Source of the DNA: Phosphitispora fastidiosa
GTDB lineage: Bacteria; Bacillota; Thermincolia; Thermincolales; UBA2595
Reading direction: 5' to 3'
Assembly: GCF_019008365.1 (NCBI RefSeq)
Contig: NZ_JAHHUL010000020.1
Span: 1-64,000 of the forward strand
DNA length: 64,000 nucleotides
Position numbers and translations under genes: made by a program. The notes below the pieces were generated by a model. The model saw only the letters and a list, made by a program, of their open reading frames with translations, was not told the DNA's origin and did not search any database. Shown here piece after piece: positions 54,336 to 64,000 of the stretch; position 1 is the stretch's first letter; every line of letters begins with the position of its first letter.

Positions 54336-54798
54336 TATATTCAGGAAGGATTTCCTGCTTGGTATAGGACTGGGGTTTTTACTAAGTGCGCTTATAGTTA
54401 ATTTCTCCGGTGCGGATAAATTAACCGACAGTGAGATTATGGAACGGGCAGCCCAGCTAGGCATGGTCCACGCTGAAAAAGAAACTGATAAAGAAACTGA
54501 TAAAGTGCCGGGGATTCCGGTAAAAACCCCTGTTAATGATGCTGCAAAAGAACCTGTTAAAACCGAAGAGTCAAATCCGCCTGAAAACACAAAATTTGTG
54601 AAGTTTGTGATAAGGCCGGGAACCGGGTCGGAAGAGATTTCCCGAATGCTTGAAGAACAGGGCGTAGTTACAGACAGAAGTCAGTTTTACCAACTGGTAA
54701 CCGATAAGGGCGCTCACCGCAGGTTCCGAACCGGAACCTTTGACCTGCCTTGTGATGGAGATATGGAGGAGATCCTGAAAATTTTAACAGGGAGGTAA
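54328..54798 (+). CDS. MltG/YceG-like N-terminal domain protein
   Basis: This 156-residue protein has an N-terminal membrane helix (about 8-28), a Lys/Thr/Pro-rich linker and a C-terminal LysM-like subdomain (KFVIRPGTGSEEISRMLEEQ, GVVTDRSQFYQLV) as at the start of MltG (YceG) transglycosylases. The catalytic part is absent, so it is a short stand-alone form. It overlaps the previous gene by 8 bp and is the last gene of the flagellar run. Confidence 0.7.
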   Translation: MLSIFRKDFLLGIGLGFLLSALIVNFSGADKLTDSEIMERAAQLGMVHAEKETDKETDKVPGIPVKTPVNDAAKEPVKTEESNPPENTKFVKFVIRPGTGSEEISRMLEEQGVVTDRSQFYQLVTDKGAHRRFRTGTFDLPCDGDMEEILKILTGR

Positions 54799-54855
54799 CA
54801 ATTCTTTAGGCTGCTGACAAAGGGCACTGATTTTGAATATATCAAACTATATTTT

Positions 54856-55042
54856 AGACAGGGGCAGATATGTTCCTCTGGCGGGGCCCCCAATCCGTTA
54901 CCGAAACCCCGGCCTTTTGGAAAGGCCGCCGTTTCGACGGTTTGGGGGGACCCCCGACGTCTCCGCCGGCTTCCACTCCCGCTTCGCGGGTCGTGGGCCG
55001 GACGGACGACATCCGCCTGCCGGAACACATCTACCCCTGTCT
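54856..55042 (+). repeat. 187-bp MITE-like element with 21-bp inverted ends
   Basis: The ends 54856-54876 and 55022-55042 are inverted repeats differing at only two of 21 positions (AGACAGGGG, then AGAT, then TGTTCC). The interior (about 54885-54956) matches the 72-bp GC-rich repeat at 21.4 kb in the opposite orientation. There is no gene inside. The element lies between the last flagellar gene and the rpsB promoter; the flanking AT-rich bases 55043-55140 hold nothing I can name. Confidence 0.8.
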
Positions 55043-55140
55043 CAATAATATTTTTATAATACAAAACCAATACTTTTATCAGCAGTCTGAGGAAATTAAG
55101 GCTTCCTGTATAAAAATTTCCATTGATTGCAATAATATAG

Positions 55141-55169
55141 TTGCACTTGACTGAAATATGTGCTACAAT
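55141..55169 (+). promoter_or_regulatory. Strong sigma-A promoter of rpsB
   Basis: TTGCAC (55141-55146) and TACAAT (55164-55169) are separated by exactly 17 bp, close to the housekeeping consensus. This gives the ribosomal protein operon its own promoter downstream of the flagellar run. Confidence 0.8.
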
Positions 55170-55205
55170 ATCAAACGGTGTAAAATACACACGTTTCCGG
55201 ATTTT

Positions 55206-55237
55206 TGCAGTGGTGCCGGGTTAATACCGGCTCTGCA
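55206..55237 (+). promoter_or_regulatory. rpsB leader hairpin
   Basis: A two-part hairpin lies in the 5-prime leader of rpsB: outer TGCAG/CTGCA (55206-55210, 55233-55237) and inner GCCGG/CCGGC (55215-55219, 55227-55231). Leaders of S2 genes often bind S2 for feedback control. Assignment to that role rests on position only. Confidence 0.45.
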
Positions 55238-55287
55238 GAAGATGAAAGGAACGGAGGAAAAAACCAATAAGAGAGGAGGTGACTCCA

Positions 55288-56034
55288 ATGGCTGTAATTT
55301 CCATGAAACAACTTCTGGAAGCCGGAGTTCACTTTGGACACCAGACACGCAGGTGGAACCCGAAAATGGCGGAGTACATTTTTACCGACCGGAACGGGAT
55401 TTATATCATCGATCTGCAGCGTACTGTTAAGAAGGTTGACGAAGCCTATAATTTTGTCAGACAGTTAGCTTTAGAAGGCAAAAGCATCATGTTTGTGGGA
55501 ACCAAGAAGCAGGCTCAGGAGGCTGTCAGAGAAGAAGCAACCCGTTGTGGGATGTTCTTCGTAAATCAGCGCTGGCTTGGGGGAACACTGACCAATTTCC
55601 AAACCATCAAAAGGCGGATTGACCGCCTTCATGAACTGGAAAAGATGGAGGCTGACGGGATCTTTACCGTACTTCCCAAAAAAGAAGTAGCTGTTTTACT
55701 GCATGAAAAAGAGAAACTGGAAAAGTTTCTTGGCGGTATTAAGGAAATGAAAAGACTTCCCAGCGCCCTGTTTATTATTGACCCGCGTAAAGAGCGCATC
55801 GCAGTGGCAGAAGCAAGAAAGCTTGGGATTCCTATTATTGCGATAGTTGATACTAACTGTGATCCCGATGAGATTGACTTAGTAATTCCCGGGAATGATG
55901 ATGCAATCAGGGCAGTTAGGTTACTGACTTCCAAGATGGCAGATGCAGTTATTGAAGGGATTAATCTAAGTAAGGATAAACAAGCTGAAGCCGAGGCTGA
56001 AGCTGAAGCTCAGGCTGAAGTAATGGAAGCATAA
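55288..56034 (+). CDS. rpsB: 30S ribosomal protein S2
   Basis: This 248-residue S2 has the conserved N-terminus [20 protein letters not shown] and RRWNPKM. The last residues are an Ala/Glu repeat. ATG 55288 after GAGAGGAGGTGA. Confidence 0.97.
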   Translation: MAVISMKQLLEAGVHFGHQTRRWNPKMAEYIFTDRNGIYIIDLQRTVKKVDEAYNFVRQLALEGKSIMFVGTKKQAQEAVREEATRCGMFFVNQRWLGGTLTNFQTIKRRIDRLHELEKMEADGIFTVLPKKEVAVLLHEKEKLEKFLGGIKEMKRLPSALFIIDPRKERIAVAEARKLGIPIIAIVDTNCDPDEIDLVIPGNDDAIRAVRLLTSKMADAVIEGINLSKDKQAEAEAEAEAQAEVMEA

Positions 56035-56042
56035 AACAAATC

Positions 56043-56086
56043 AGGGTGACCAGGGTTTTTGAGGAGCCCTAGTCACCCTTATTTTT
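56043..56086 (+). terminator. Partial terminator (attenuator) between rpsB and tsf
   Basis: AGGGTGAC/GTCACCCT (56043-56050, 56072-56079) with an inner AGGG/CCCT stem is followed by TATTTTT. It can lower tsf relative to rpsB. Confidence 0.75.
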
Positions 56087-56103
56087 AAGGAGGATTAATT
56101 AAA

Positions 56104-56991
56104 ATGGTTACTGCTGCAATGGTTAAAGAGTTGCGGGAACGCACCGGGGCAGGGATGATGGACTGTAAAAAAGCCTTGGCCGAAACTGGGGGCGACATGG
56201 AAAAGGCAATTGAATTCTTGCGTGAAAAAGGCCTTGCCGCTGCAGCCAAGAAATCAGGGCGTATTGCCGCTGAGGGGCTGGTTTCGGCAAAAGTGGCTTC
56301 CGGTAACAAAAAGGCTGTTCTTCTGGAAGTAAACTGTGAAACGGATTTTGTAGCCAAGACAGATGAATTCAAAGCATTTGTGGATGAAGTTGCTGATGTA
56401 ATTTTACACAATAATCCGACAGATGTGGATGGACTTCTTCAAGTTAAGGCTGGCCAAAGTACTGTTAGTGAAATGCTTACCGAAAAGGTTGCCAAAATCG
56501 GAGAAAATATATCTATTCGCCGTTTCGCATCATTTGAGGCACCCGATGGTTTTGTAGAAGCATATATCCACGGTGTGGGACGTATTGGCGTCCTGGTCGA
56601 GCTTTCAGGTAATTCGGATAACCTCGGTGAAGTTGCCAAAGATGTGGCTATGCAGGTTGCTGCATCCAAACCTGATTATGCAACCCGTGACCAGGTTGCT
56701 GCAGATGTAATTGAAAAAGAAAAAGAGATTCTTAAAGTTCAGGCTATGAACGAAGGTAAATCGGAAAATATCGCTGAAAAGATTGTTATGGGCAGGATAG
56801 AGAAATTCTACAAGGAAAACTGCCTGGTAGAACAGCCTTTTATAAAAGATACTGATTTAAGTGTAAAGCAGATGCTTGAGCAAAAACAGGTTAAGGTAGC
56901 TCGTTTTATCCGTTTTGAAATGGGCGAAGGGCTTGAAAAGAGAGAAAACGATTTGGCGGCAGAGGTTGCTGCCATGCAGAAAAAATCCTAG
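56104..56991 (+). CDS. tsf: Elongation factor Ts
   Basis: Nucleotide exchange factor for EF-Tu. The 295-residue protein has the N-terminal UBA-like domain ([20 protein letters not shown]) and the [10 protein letters not shown] motif. ATG after AAGGAGG. Confidence 0.97.
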   Translation: MVTAAMVKELRERTGAGMMDCKKALAETGGDMEKAIEFLREKGLAAAAKKSGRIAAEGLVSAKVASGNKKAVLLEVNCETDFVAKTDEFKAFVDEVADVILHNNPTDVDGLLQVKAGQSTVSEMLTEKVAKIGENISIRRFASFEAPDGFVEAYIHGVGRIGVLVELSGNSDNLGEVAKDVAMQVAASKPDYATRDQVAADVIEKEKEILKVQAMNEGKSENIAEKIVMGRIEKFYKENCLVEQPFIKDTDLSVKQMLEQKQVKVARFIRFEMGEGLEKRENDLAAEVAAMQKKS

Positions 56992-57006
56992 CCTGGGAAA
57001 GCTTGA

Positions 57007-58424
<1,418 letters not shown>

Positions 58425-58448
58425 TTATAACAGGATTGAGGGATATAT

Positions 58449-58661
58449 ATGGAGCTGCCTGATGTGATAGGTTTTGTGCTGGATGAGGCATTAGATGTGA
58501 TTACCGGTTGCGGCTATGAAGTTGATGAAATAGTAGTTTTAAAACCACCGCGGAAATCAGCCGAACCTGTTGGAATAGCCCGAGTAGTGCGCCTTTCTCC
58601 AGATGAGAGAGGTGGACTACAGGTTATCATTACATATCAGGATTATGGAAAGGAGGTGTAA
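58449..58661 (+). CDS. Small PASTA-like protein
   Basis: This 70-residue protein begins LPDVIGFVLDEALDVITGCG and has the short beta-hairpin pattern of a single PASTA domain, but no kinase or penicillin-binding partner. It abuts the ferredoxin gene by three bases. Role unknown. Confidence 0.7.
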   Translation: MELPDVIGFVLDEALDVITGCGYEVDEIVVLKPPRKSAEPVGIARVVRLSPDERGGLQVIITYQDYGKEV

Positions 58662-58664
58662 TAC

Positions 58665-58832
58665 ATGGCCTATAAAATTACTGATGAATGTGTAGCTTGC
58701 GGTACATGCATGGATACATGCCCCAATGGCGCCATTTCCGAAGGTGATATTTATGTAATTAATGCTGATGAGTGCGTTGACTGCGGCGCTTGCGCTGAAG
58801 CTTGCCCCACAGGAGCAATTGTTGAAGGTTAG
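58665..58832 (+). CDS. 2[4Fe-4S] ferredoxin
   Basis: This 55-residue clostridial-type ferredoxin has two CxxCxxCxxxCP motifs ([16 protein letters not shown] and [16 protein letters not shown]), full length. ATG 58665 after AAGGAGGTG, 3 bp after the PASTA-like gene. It is an electron carrier of the anaerobic metabolism and is too short for many gene callers. A strong terminator follows. Confidence 0.95.
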   Translation: MAYKITDECVACGTCMDTCPNGAISEGDIYVINADECVDCGACAEACPTGAIVEG

Positions 58833-58838
58833 TCAGCT

Positions 58839-58869
58839 AAACCCCCTCAATTAAGAGGGGGTTTGTTTC
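58839..58869 (+). terminator. Terminator after the ferredoxin gene
   Basis: AAACCCCCTC/GAGGGGGTTT (58839-58848, 58855-58864) around AATTAA, then GTTTC. A strong stem with a weak T tract. Confidence 0.8.
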
Positions 58870-58963
58870 ATATTAACAAAAAGATGTAATAAAAATATAA
58901 AATAGTAGTAATTAATGGTATAATATATCTTAATAATTCCTGTAAAGCCGGGGAGGCTGCCAA

Positions 58964-59767
58964 ATGGTGCGCGAATGGCTAAGCGTTTTGAGATTGGGCA
59001 AACATAAAAATAATTCCCCAGAAGTGGAGGATTTATATAAGTCACTTGATTCTGACAAAATGCCTGTACATATTGCCATCATTATGGATGGGAACGGGCG
59101 CTGGGCTACCCGGCGCGGGCTGCCAAGGGCATTGGGACACCGGGCCGGTGTCGAATCACTAAGAGAAATTGTGAAAACATGCTCGTCTCTTGGGGTGGGT
59201 TTTCTGACTGTATACGCCTTTTCTACGGAAAACTGGAAGAGACCGGCAGAGGAAGTTACTACTCTGATGGATCTTCTGGTAGAATATCTCAATAAGGAGC
59301 TTAAGGAACTGCATCATAACAATGTCAGGGTGAAAACCATCGGGAGAATTGATGAGCTTCCGGCTAAGGCACGGGATGCCTTGGAAGTGGCCGCAGCAGA
59401 AACCTCTCAGAATACCGGACTTACTCTGAACCTGGCCCTGAATTACGGAGGCCGGAATGAGATAACTGAAGCCGTGAAGCAGATAGGCAGAGATGCTTCA
59501 GCCGGGGTCTTAAACCCCGATGATATCGACGAGAACATAATTTCCAAATATCTTTACACTGCCGGTATGCCGGACCCTGACCTGTTGATCCGGCCTTCAG
59601 GAGAGCAGCGGATAAGCAACTTTCTGCTATGGCAGGCGGCTTATGCCGAATTTTGGTATTGTCCTGTCCTTTGGCCGGATTTCCGCAGAAAGCATTTACT
59701 GGAAGCTGTGATTGATTATCAAAACCGCCAGCGAAGGTTTGGCGGACTTCATCATAGTAAAAAATGA
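58964..59767 (+). CDS. uppS: Isoprenyl transferase (undecaprenyl diphosphate synthase)
   Basis: Makes the C55 lipid carrier for cell-wall synthesis. The 267-residue protein has IIMDGNGRWATRRGLPRALG and the FSTENWKRP motif. It has a longer N-terminus (about 40 residues) than usual; ATG 58964 has GGGGAGG upstream. Confidence 0.95.
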   Translation: MVREWLSVLRLGKHKNNSPEVEDLYKSLDSDKMPVHIAIIMDGNGRWATRRGLPRALGHRAGVESLREIVKTCSSLGVGFLTVYAFSTENWKRPAEEVTTLMDLLVEYLNKELKELHHNNVRVKTIGRIDELPAKARDALEVAAAETSQNTGLTLNLALNYGGRNEITEAVKQIGRDASAGVLNPDDIDENIISKYLYTAGMPDPDLLIRPSGEQRISNFLLWQAAYAEFWYCPVLWPDFRRKHLLEAVIDYQNRQRRFGGLHHSKK

Positions 59768-59786
59768 GGCCGGTGATCTTGATAAC

Positions 59787-60578
59787 ATGCTATTATACAG
59801 AGTTTTAAGCGCTGCAATTGGTATCCCCGTTGCTGTCTGCCTCGTATGGTATGGCGGCTTGCCTTTGTTATTGGCTGTTTTGATTCTTGCATTGCTGGGT
59901 ATCCATGAAACAGGCTCTCTTCTTAAAAAAACCGGAATAAATGTCTGGATGCCAGGCGCTTTTTGGGGAGGACTTATATTTGTAATTAATGCCGGTTTTG
60001 AGAGTAAGGGTTTACTGGGTGTCACTCTGCTGCTGGTGATGTTGGCTGTATTTATTCGTCTTGTGTGGTTATATCCCCGGGTTAACATTACTGAACTGGC
60101 TGTGACGGTATTTGTTTCTTTATATGCCGGTTGGCAATTAACCCATATAATTGCCCTCAGAGAGCTGCCGGGCGGCTTCTATTTAGTGCTTCTGATGATG
60201 CTGACAACCTGGAGTACCGATACCTTTGCATATTTTACCGGCAGCGCGGTGGGCAAAACAAAGCTGGCCCCGGCACTGAGTCCCAATAAGACAATTGAAG
60301 GCTCAATAGGCGGTATTGCAGGAAGTGTGGCCACAGCTGCCGCTTTCTGGGCAGTCACTGCTCATTTTGCACTCATACATTATATCCTTATCGGACTCCT
60401 TGTTGGAGTTTTGGGCCAGGTTGGTGACCTGGTGGAATCAGCGCTGAAACGATTGGCCGGGCAAAAGGATTCCGGAAGAATAATTCCTGGCCACGGAGGC
60501 ATTCTTGACAGGTTTGACAGTATGCTGATAACAGCGTCCGTTGTTTATTTTTATTTGAAAATCTTTATTTTTTCTTAA
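59787..60578 (+). CDS. cdsA: Phosphatidate cytidylyltransferase CdsA
   Basis: Makes CDP-diacylglycerol. The 263-residue protein has about eight membrane helices and the C-terminal signature GRIIPGHGGILDRFDSML. ATG 59787 follows GGTGAT; upstream frames overlap uppS without a site. Confidence 0.95.
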   Translation: MLLYRVLSAAIGIPVAVCLVWYGGLPLLLAVLILALLGIHETGSLLKKTGINVWMPGAFWGGLIFVINAGFESKGLLGVTLLLVMLAVFIRLVWLYPRVNITELAVTVFVSLYAGWQLTHIIALRELPGGFYLVLLMMLTTWSTDTFAYFTGSAVGKTKLAPALSPNKTIEGSIGGIAGSVATAAAFWAVTAHFALIHYILIGLLVGVLGQVGDLVESALKRLAGQKDSGRIIPGHGGILDRFDSMLITASVVYFYLKIFIFS

Positions 60579-60591
60579 AGGTGGACTTACC

Positions 60592-61656
60592 TTGAAGGAC
60601 TTTGCCAAAACTGTGATTATCATATTGCTGGGAACAGCAGTGGCCTACCTTTTGGGACTCTATGTCGCTCCCATACTGGCGCCATTTATTTTAGCCCTGT
60701 TCCTGACCTTTTTTATAGACCCTCTGATAGATTTCTTTCAGAACAGGCTGCGGTTCCCCAGAACAGCCGCTGTTAGCACGGCAATGCTGGTAGTATTTGG
60801 CGGCGCCGGTCTGGTGGTTACTGCCGTTATCACCAGGTTAATTGTTGAACTTGTTCATTTAACGGCATTTTTACCTGATTATATTCATAATATTAAATCA
60901 GTGATTTCATCTCTTCAGAGTAAGGCCGAGGCCTATTACCTGGCCTTACCGGGTGATGTTACGGAATTCATCAATGAGAAAGTAACTGGCGCTGATTACA
61001 GCCTGGATTCTATACTGGGCAGGGCCGAAAAAGTAACCGGTACCTTGCTCAATGCTCTGCTGAACCTGATTTCATCTGTCCCTACATTTATTTTGCTGAT
61101 AATCATCAGTGGTATAGCCACATATTTTATGGCCAAAGATAAAGTTATTTTGATTGATTTTTGGCTGAGGGTGATACCGGAGCCATATGGCCGCAAGATT
61201 CTTGATGTGGTTAAGGATATTTTTTATGCTGTAATCAGTTATATCAGAGCAATTCTGGTGCTTGTTATGCTCACTTTTCTGCAGACCCTTATCGGCCTTC
61301 ACCTGATTGGCGCACCATATGCCTTGATTATGGCGCTGGTTATCGGGTTTGCCGATATTATCCCGGTCTTGGGGCCGACCGCTATATATCTGCCTTGGAT
61401 TATATGGGAGTTTATTACCGGGGATACGGTGTTTGCCATTAAACTCACTGTCCTTTATGCCCTTGTCATAATTGTAAGGCAGGTACTGGAGACCAAAATT
61501 GTTTCCAATTCTATTGGCCTGCACCCTTTGGCAACCCTTGTCAGCATGTATGTAGGCCTCCAGCTTATGGGACCTCTTGGGGTAATCGCCGGTCCTCTGT
61601 TTGTGATTGCACTGAAGGCCTGCGGTTCGGCCGGTTTGCTGCGTTGGAAAAGTTGA
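60592..61656 (+). CDS. AI-2E family transporter (YtvI-like permease)
   Basis: This 354-residue protein has the AI-2E/UPF0118 pattern: paired N-terminal helices with FILALFLTFFIDPLIDFFQN, a central cytoplasmic region, and C-terminal helices with GFADIIPVLGPTAIYLPW and LGVIAGPLFVIALKA. The substrate is unknown; relatives include sporulation protein YtvI. TTG start after AAAGGTGG. It is inserted between cdsA and dxr, which are adjacent in Bacillus. Confidence 0.9.
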   Translation: MKDFAKTVIIILLGTAVAYLLGLYVAPILAPFILALFLTFFIDPLIDFFQNRLRFPRTAAVSTAMLVVFGGAGLVVTAVITRLIVELVHLTAFLPDYIHNIKSVISSLQSKAEAYYLALPGDVTEFINEKVTGADYSLDSILGRAEKVTGTLLNALLNLISSVPTFILLIIISGIATYFMAKDKVILIDFWLRVIPEPYGRKILDVVKDIFYAVISYIRAILVLVMLTFLQTLIGLHLIGAPYALIMALVIGFADIIPVLGPTAIYLPWIIWEFITGDTVFAIKLTVLYALVIIVRQVLETKIVSNSIGLHPLATLVSMYVGLQLMGPLGVIAGPLFVIALKACGSAGLLRWKS

Positions 61657-61736
61657 ACGGGAATGTTTCCAGGAAACCGGAATCATTTTGGGTTTAACTT
61701 GACATTATAGTATAGTATCATATAGGAGAAGATATA

Positions 61737-62903
61737 ATGAAAAACATCGTTGTACTTGGCAGCACCGGATCTATAGGGACCCAGACGCTTGAAGTATTAG
61801 ACAGGTTTCCCGACAGTTTTCAGGTAATAGGGCTGGCTGCAGGCAGCAGTTTGCAAAAGCTGGCTGCACAGGTTAATAAGTATCGCCCCAAAATTGTGAG
61901 TGTTGGGACAGATGATGATATTCCGCGATTTAGAAGCCTAATTCCGTCAGATATTGAAATTGTTTCAGGCGTTCAGGGGATGTCAGAGATAGCCCGTATG
62001 GCAGGGACAGATGTCGTGGTGACATCAATTACGGGTACTCTGGGGCTGCTGCCGACTATAGAGGCAATCAATGCCGGAAAAGATATTGCCTTGGCCAATA
62101 AGGAGACTCTGGTTGCTGCCGGGGAAATTGTGATGAAATTGGCACAACAAAAAGGTGTCAGTATTTTACCGGTAGACAGTGAGCACTCGGCGATTTTTCA
62201 GTGTCTCAATGGTGAGGAGCGTTCCCGGGTTAGCAGGATTATTCTTACTGCTTCAGGCGGGCCTTTCCGGGACTGGTCTCCCAGCCGGCTGCGAAGTGTT
62301 ACTGTTGCAGATGCCCTAAAACATCCCAACTGGTCCATGGGACGCAAGATTACTGTTGATTCGGCAACAATGATGAATAAGGGACTTGAGGTAATCGAGG
62401 CCAGGTGGCTTTTTGATGTGGAACTGCAGGACATAGATGTACTGATACATCCCCAGAGTATTGTCCATTCCATGGTTGAGTTTACCGATGGATCGGTGCT
62501 GGCCCAAATGGGCTTACCTGATATGAAGCTGCCGATACAATATGCACTCACATATCCCGAAAGGCCGGAATCCGGTTTTCCCAAGCTTGACCTGGCGGCA
62601 GTTGGGCAATTGTCTTTTACAGCGCCGCGTCCAGAGATATTTTCCTGTCTCGGTTTGGCATATGAGGCTGGGAGGCAGGGGGGGACAATGCCTGCAGTCT
62701 TGAATGCCGCCAATGAAAAGGCTGTAGAGATGTTTTTAAATGGGCAGATTGGTTTTTTAGATATCCCGTTATTGATTGAAAACGTTATGGCCAATCATAC
62801 ACCTGTGCAGAGTCCCGGACTGGATGACATTCTTAGGAGTGATATTTGGGCTCGCGAAGAAGCTCAGTCTGCAGCCGGTAAAATGATGCTCAAGACTAAA
62901 TAA
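61737..62903 (+). CDS. dxr: 1-deoxy-D-xylulose 5-phosphate reductoisomerase
   Basis: Second step of the MEP isoprenoid pathway. The 388-residue protein has NADPH site LGSTGSIGTQTLEVL, LANKETLVAAGE, PVDSEHSAIFQ and TASGGPFRDW. ATG with AGGAGAAG. It supplies precursors for UppS two genes upstream. Confidence 0.97.
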   Translation: MKNIVVLGSTGSIGTQTLEVLDRFPDSFQVIGLAAGSSLQKLAAQVNKYRPKIVSVGTDDDIPRFRSLIPSDIEIVSGVQGMSEIARMAGTDVVVTSITGTLGLLPTIEAINAGKDIALANKETLVAAGEIVMKLAQQKGVSILPVDSEHSAIFQCLNGEERSRVSRIILTASGGPFRDWSPSRLRSVTVADALKHPNWSMGRKITVDSATMMNKGLEVIEARWLFDVELQDIDVLIHPQSIVHSMVEFTDGSVLAQMGLPDMKLPIQYALTYPERPESGFPKLDLAAVGQLSFTAPRPEIFSCLGLAYEAGRQGGTMPAVLNAANEKAVEMFLNGQIGFLDIPLLIENVMANHTPVQSPGLDDILRSDIWAREEAQSAAGKMMLKTK

Positions 62904-62940
62904 ATGGTAATAATAAAAATAAGATTAGAGGGTGAAAAAA

Positions 62941-64000
62941 ATGCCGGACTGGTTAATATATATTCCATATGCGATTCTGGTTTTTGGAGTGCTTGTACTG
63001 GTTCATGAAATGGGACATTTTACGGTGGCCAAACTTGTTGGGGTTCAGGTCTATGAATTCAGTATTGGGTTTGGACCACGGCTGGTTGGATTTCGGAAAG
63101 GGGAAACAGCTTATAACCTCCGGGCTGTCCCCTTAGGCGGGTTTGTGCGTATGGCTGGAATGGATCCTGAAGAGGACCGGCGGGAGTCAGGGGATACTGA
63201 GGGTGCCGGGGAAAACAACCAGGCTGACTCGGCTGCTGCTGTGGTGGCGGCTCCTGAAAAAAGTTTTGCCAACAAGACTGTTCTCCAGAGGATGGCCATA
63301 ATTGCAGCCGGGCCGGTGATGAACTTTGTCCTGGCAGTGGTACTGTTTGCCATAATTATATGGGTTTCCGGGGTTCCGGTAAACAAAATAGACCAGGTTA
63401 TTCCTGACAGGCCTGCCGCAGAGGTTGGCATAAAATCGGGAGATACTATTACCAGAATTGGTGATCAGAGGGTTGGTACATGGGAGGATATACTCCAGGT
63501 TATTCACGCCAGTCCGGAAAAACAGCTGCAGATTGAAGTTCAAAGGGATCAGGAGACAAAGGTATTTGAGGTGAAACCGGAAAAAGATCCGGAGACCCAG
63601 TGGGGCTTAATAGGAATTACCCCACAGACCAGGAAACCGGGGGTTTTTGAGTCATTAAAGCAGGGTTCTGTGAAGACATATGAAATGCTTAGTCTGACTT
63701 TTGTATTTATTGGTAAAATGATTTCCAAAGAAATGCCTGTTCAGTTGAGCGGACCGGTCAGAATCACTTATGAACTGGGCAAGGCGGCCGAGATGGGATT
63801 CATTTTTCTGGTGAATATTGCCGGGTTTTTAAGTCTGCAGATAGGGCTTTTTAACCTTCTGCCGATACCTGCTCTGGATGGGAGCAGGCTGGTATTCCTG
63901 GGCTGGGAAGGAATCAGAGGGACTCCGGTAGACCAAACAAAAGAAAACTTTATCCATATGGTAGGGTTAATGTTCCTGCTCTTTATAATGGTAGTTATTA
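62941..64000 (+). CDS. rseP: RIP metalloprotease RseP/RasP (cut by window end)
   Basis: Site-2 intramembrane protease of the regulated proteolysis cascade. The visible 353 residues include the zinc motif HEMGH (His22, Glu23, His26), a PDZ domain (about 140-215, with PAAEVGIKSGDTIT) and the second ligand motif NLLPIPALDG. ATG after GAGGGTG. The frame is open to the end of the window; only a few C-terminal residues should be missing. A Glu/Gly/Ala-rich insertion lies at about 80-105. Confidence 0.95.
   Translation, partial: MPDWLIYIPYAILVFGVLVLVHEMGHFTVAKLVGVQVYEFSIGFGPRLVGFRKGETAYNLRAVPLGGFVRMAGMDPEEDRRESGDTEGAGENNQADSAAAVVAAPEKSFANKTVLQRMAIIAAGPVMNFVLAVVLFAIIIWVSGVPVNKIDQVIPDRPAAEVGIKSGDTITRIGDQRVGTWEDILQVIHASPEKQLQIEVQRDQETKVFEVKPEKDPETQWGLIGITPQTRKPGVFESLKQGSVKTYEMLSLTFVFIGKMISKEMPVQLSGPVRITYELGKAAEMGFIFLVNIAGFLSLQIGLFNLLPIPALDGSRLVFLGWEGIRGTPVDQTKENFIHMVGLMFLLFIMVVI

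Noticed and set aside
54833-55154. Short + strand ORFs downstream of the MltG-like gene
   Set aside because: They span the MITE-like element and have no plausible start signal or protein features.
61699-61726. TTGACA-N16-TATAGG as a dxr promoter
   Set aside because: It would start transcription about four bases before the dxr ATG and exclude its ribosome site AGGAG.

Overview
The window looks like the chromosome of an anaerobic, motile, probably spore-forming member of the Firmicutes (class Clostridia, Peptococcaceae/Desulfotomaculum-like). This is inferred from gene content and order. Two blocks run in the same order as in Bacillus subtilis: topA-trmFO-xerC-hslV-hslU-codY followed by flgB onward, and sigD-(swrB-like)-rpsB-tsf-pyrH-frr-uppS-cdsA-dxr-rseP. 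Almost everything reads on the + strand. Only the LysR-type regulator at 262-1146 is on the minus strand.

Region 1 (1-7500) is a selenium and sulfur redox island. A LysR-type regulator diverges from selD. Three reading frames here are interrupted by a TGA that is best read as selenocysteine: selD itself (Sec18), a DsrE-like protein (Sec77, U-G-T-C) and a polytopic membrane protein (Sec323). In each case the protein continues collinearly after the TGA, and a hairpin with a G-initiated loop starts 20-22 nt downstream, as expected of a bacterial SECIS. Next to them lie a dihydrolipoamide dehydrogenase, a NarI/DsrM-like heme b membrane subunit and an HdrD/DsrK-like Fe-S protein. The promoters of selD and of the membrane selenoprotein share an 18-nt motif (17/18 identical) at the same distance from a TAANAT box, which suggests one LysR regulon. 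A conventional ORF caller truncates all three selenoproteins.

Region 2 (7501-12966) holds an orphan sensor histidine kinase, a Ku plus split LigD (ligase and polymerase as separate genes) end-joining operon, and dprA. Region 3 (13060-21145) holds topA, trmFO, a hemolysin III family protein, xerC, hslVU and codY.

Region 4 (21146-54798) is one long fla/che run. It starts with about 1 kb of non-coding DNA containing nested fold-back repeats and then a c-di-GMP-I (GEMM) riboswitch. The genes are flgB, flgC, fliE, fliF, fliG, fliH, fliI, fliJ, a ylxF-like gene, fliK, flgD, a flagellar-operon protein, flgE, flbD, fliL, fliM, fliY, cheY, fliO, fliP, fliQ, fliR, flhB, flhA, flhF, flhG, a YcgR-like PilZ gene, cheB, cheA, cheW, cheC, cheD, a small membrane protein, sigD, a DUF342 gene, and three accessory genes. 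A c-di-GMP riboswitch at the head and a PilZ brake inside the run put c-di-GMP control at both the RNA and protein levels. cheR, flagellin, motAB, flgG and flgK are not in the window.

Region 5 (54799-64000) carries a fold-back repeat element, a strong promoter and leader, then rpsB-tsf, pyrH-frr, a small PASTA-like protein and a two-cluster ferredoxin, then uppS-cdsA-(AI-2E family permease)-dxr-rseP, with rseP cut by the window edge.

Three loci (about 21.2-21.6, 29.16-29.42 and 54.86-55.04 kb) contain GC-rich fold-back or repeat elements, with a degenerate copy at 18.75-18.89 kb. They look like non-autonomous dispersed elements inserted between operons.
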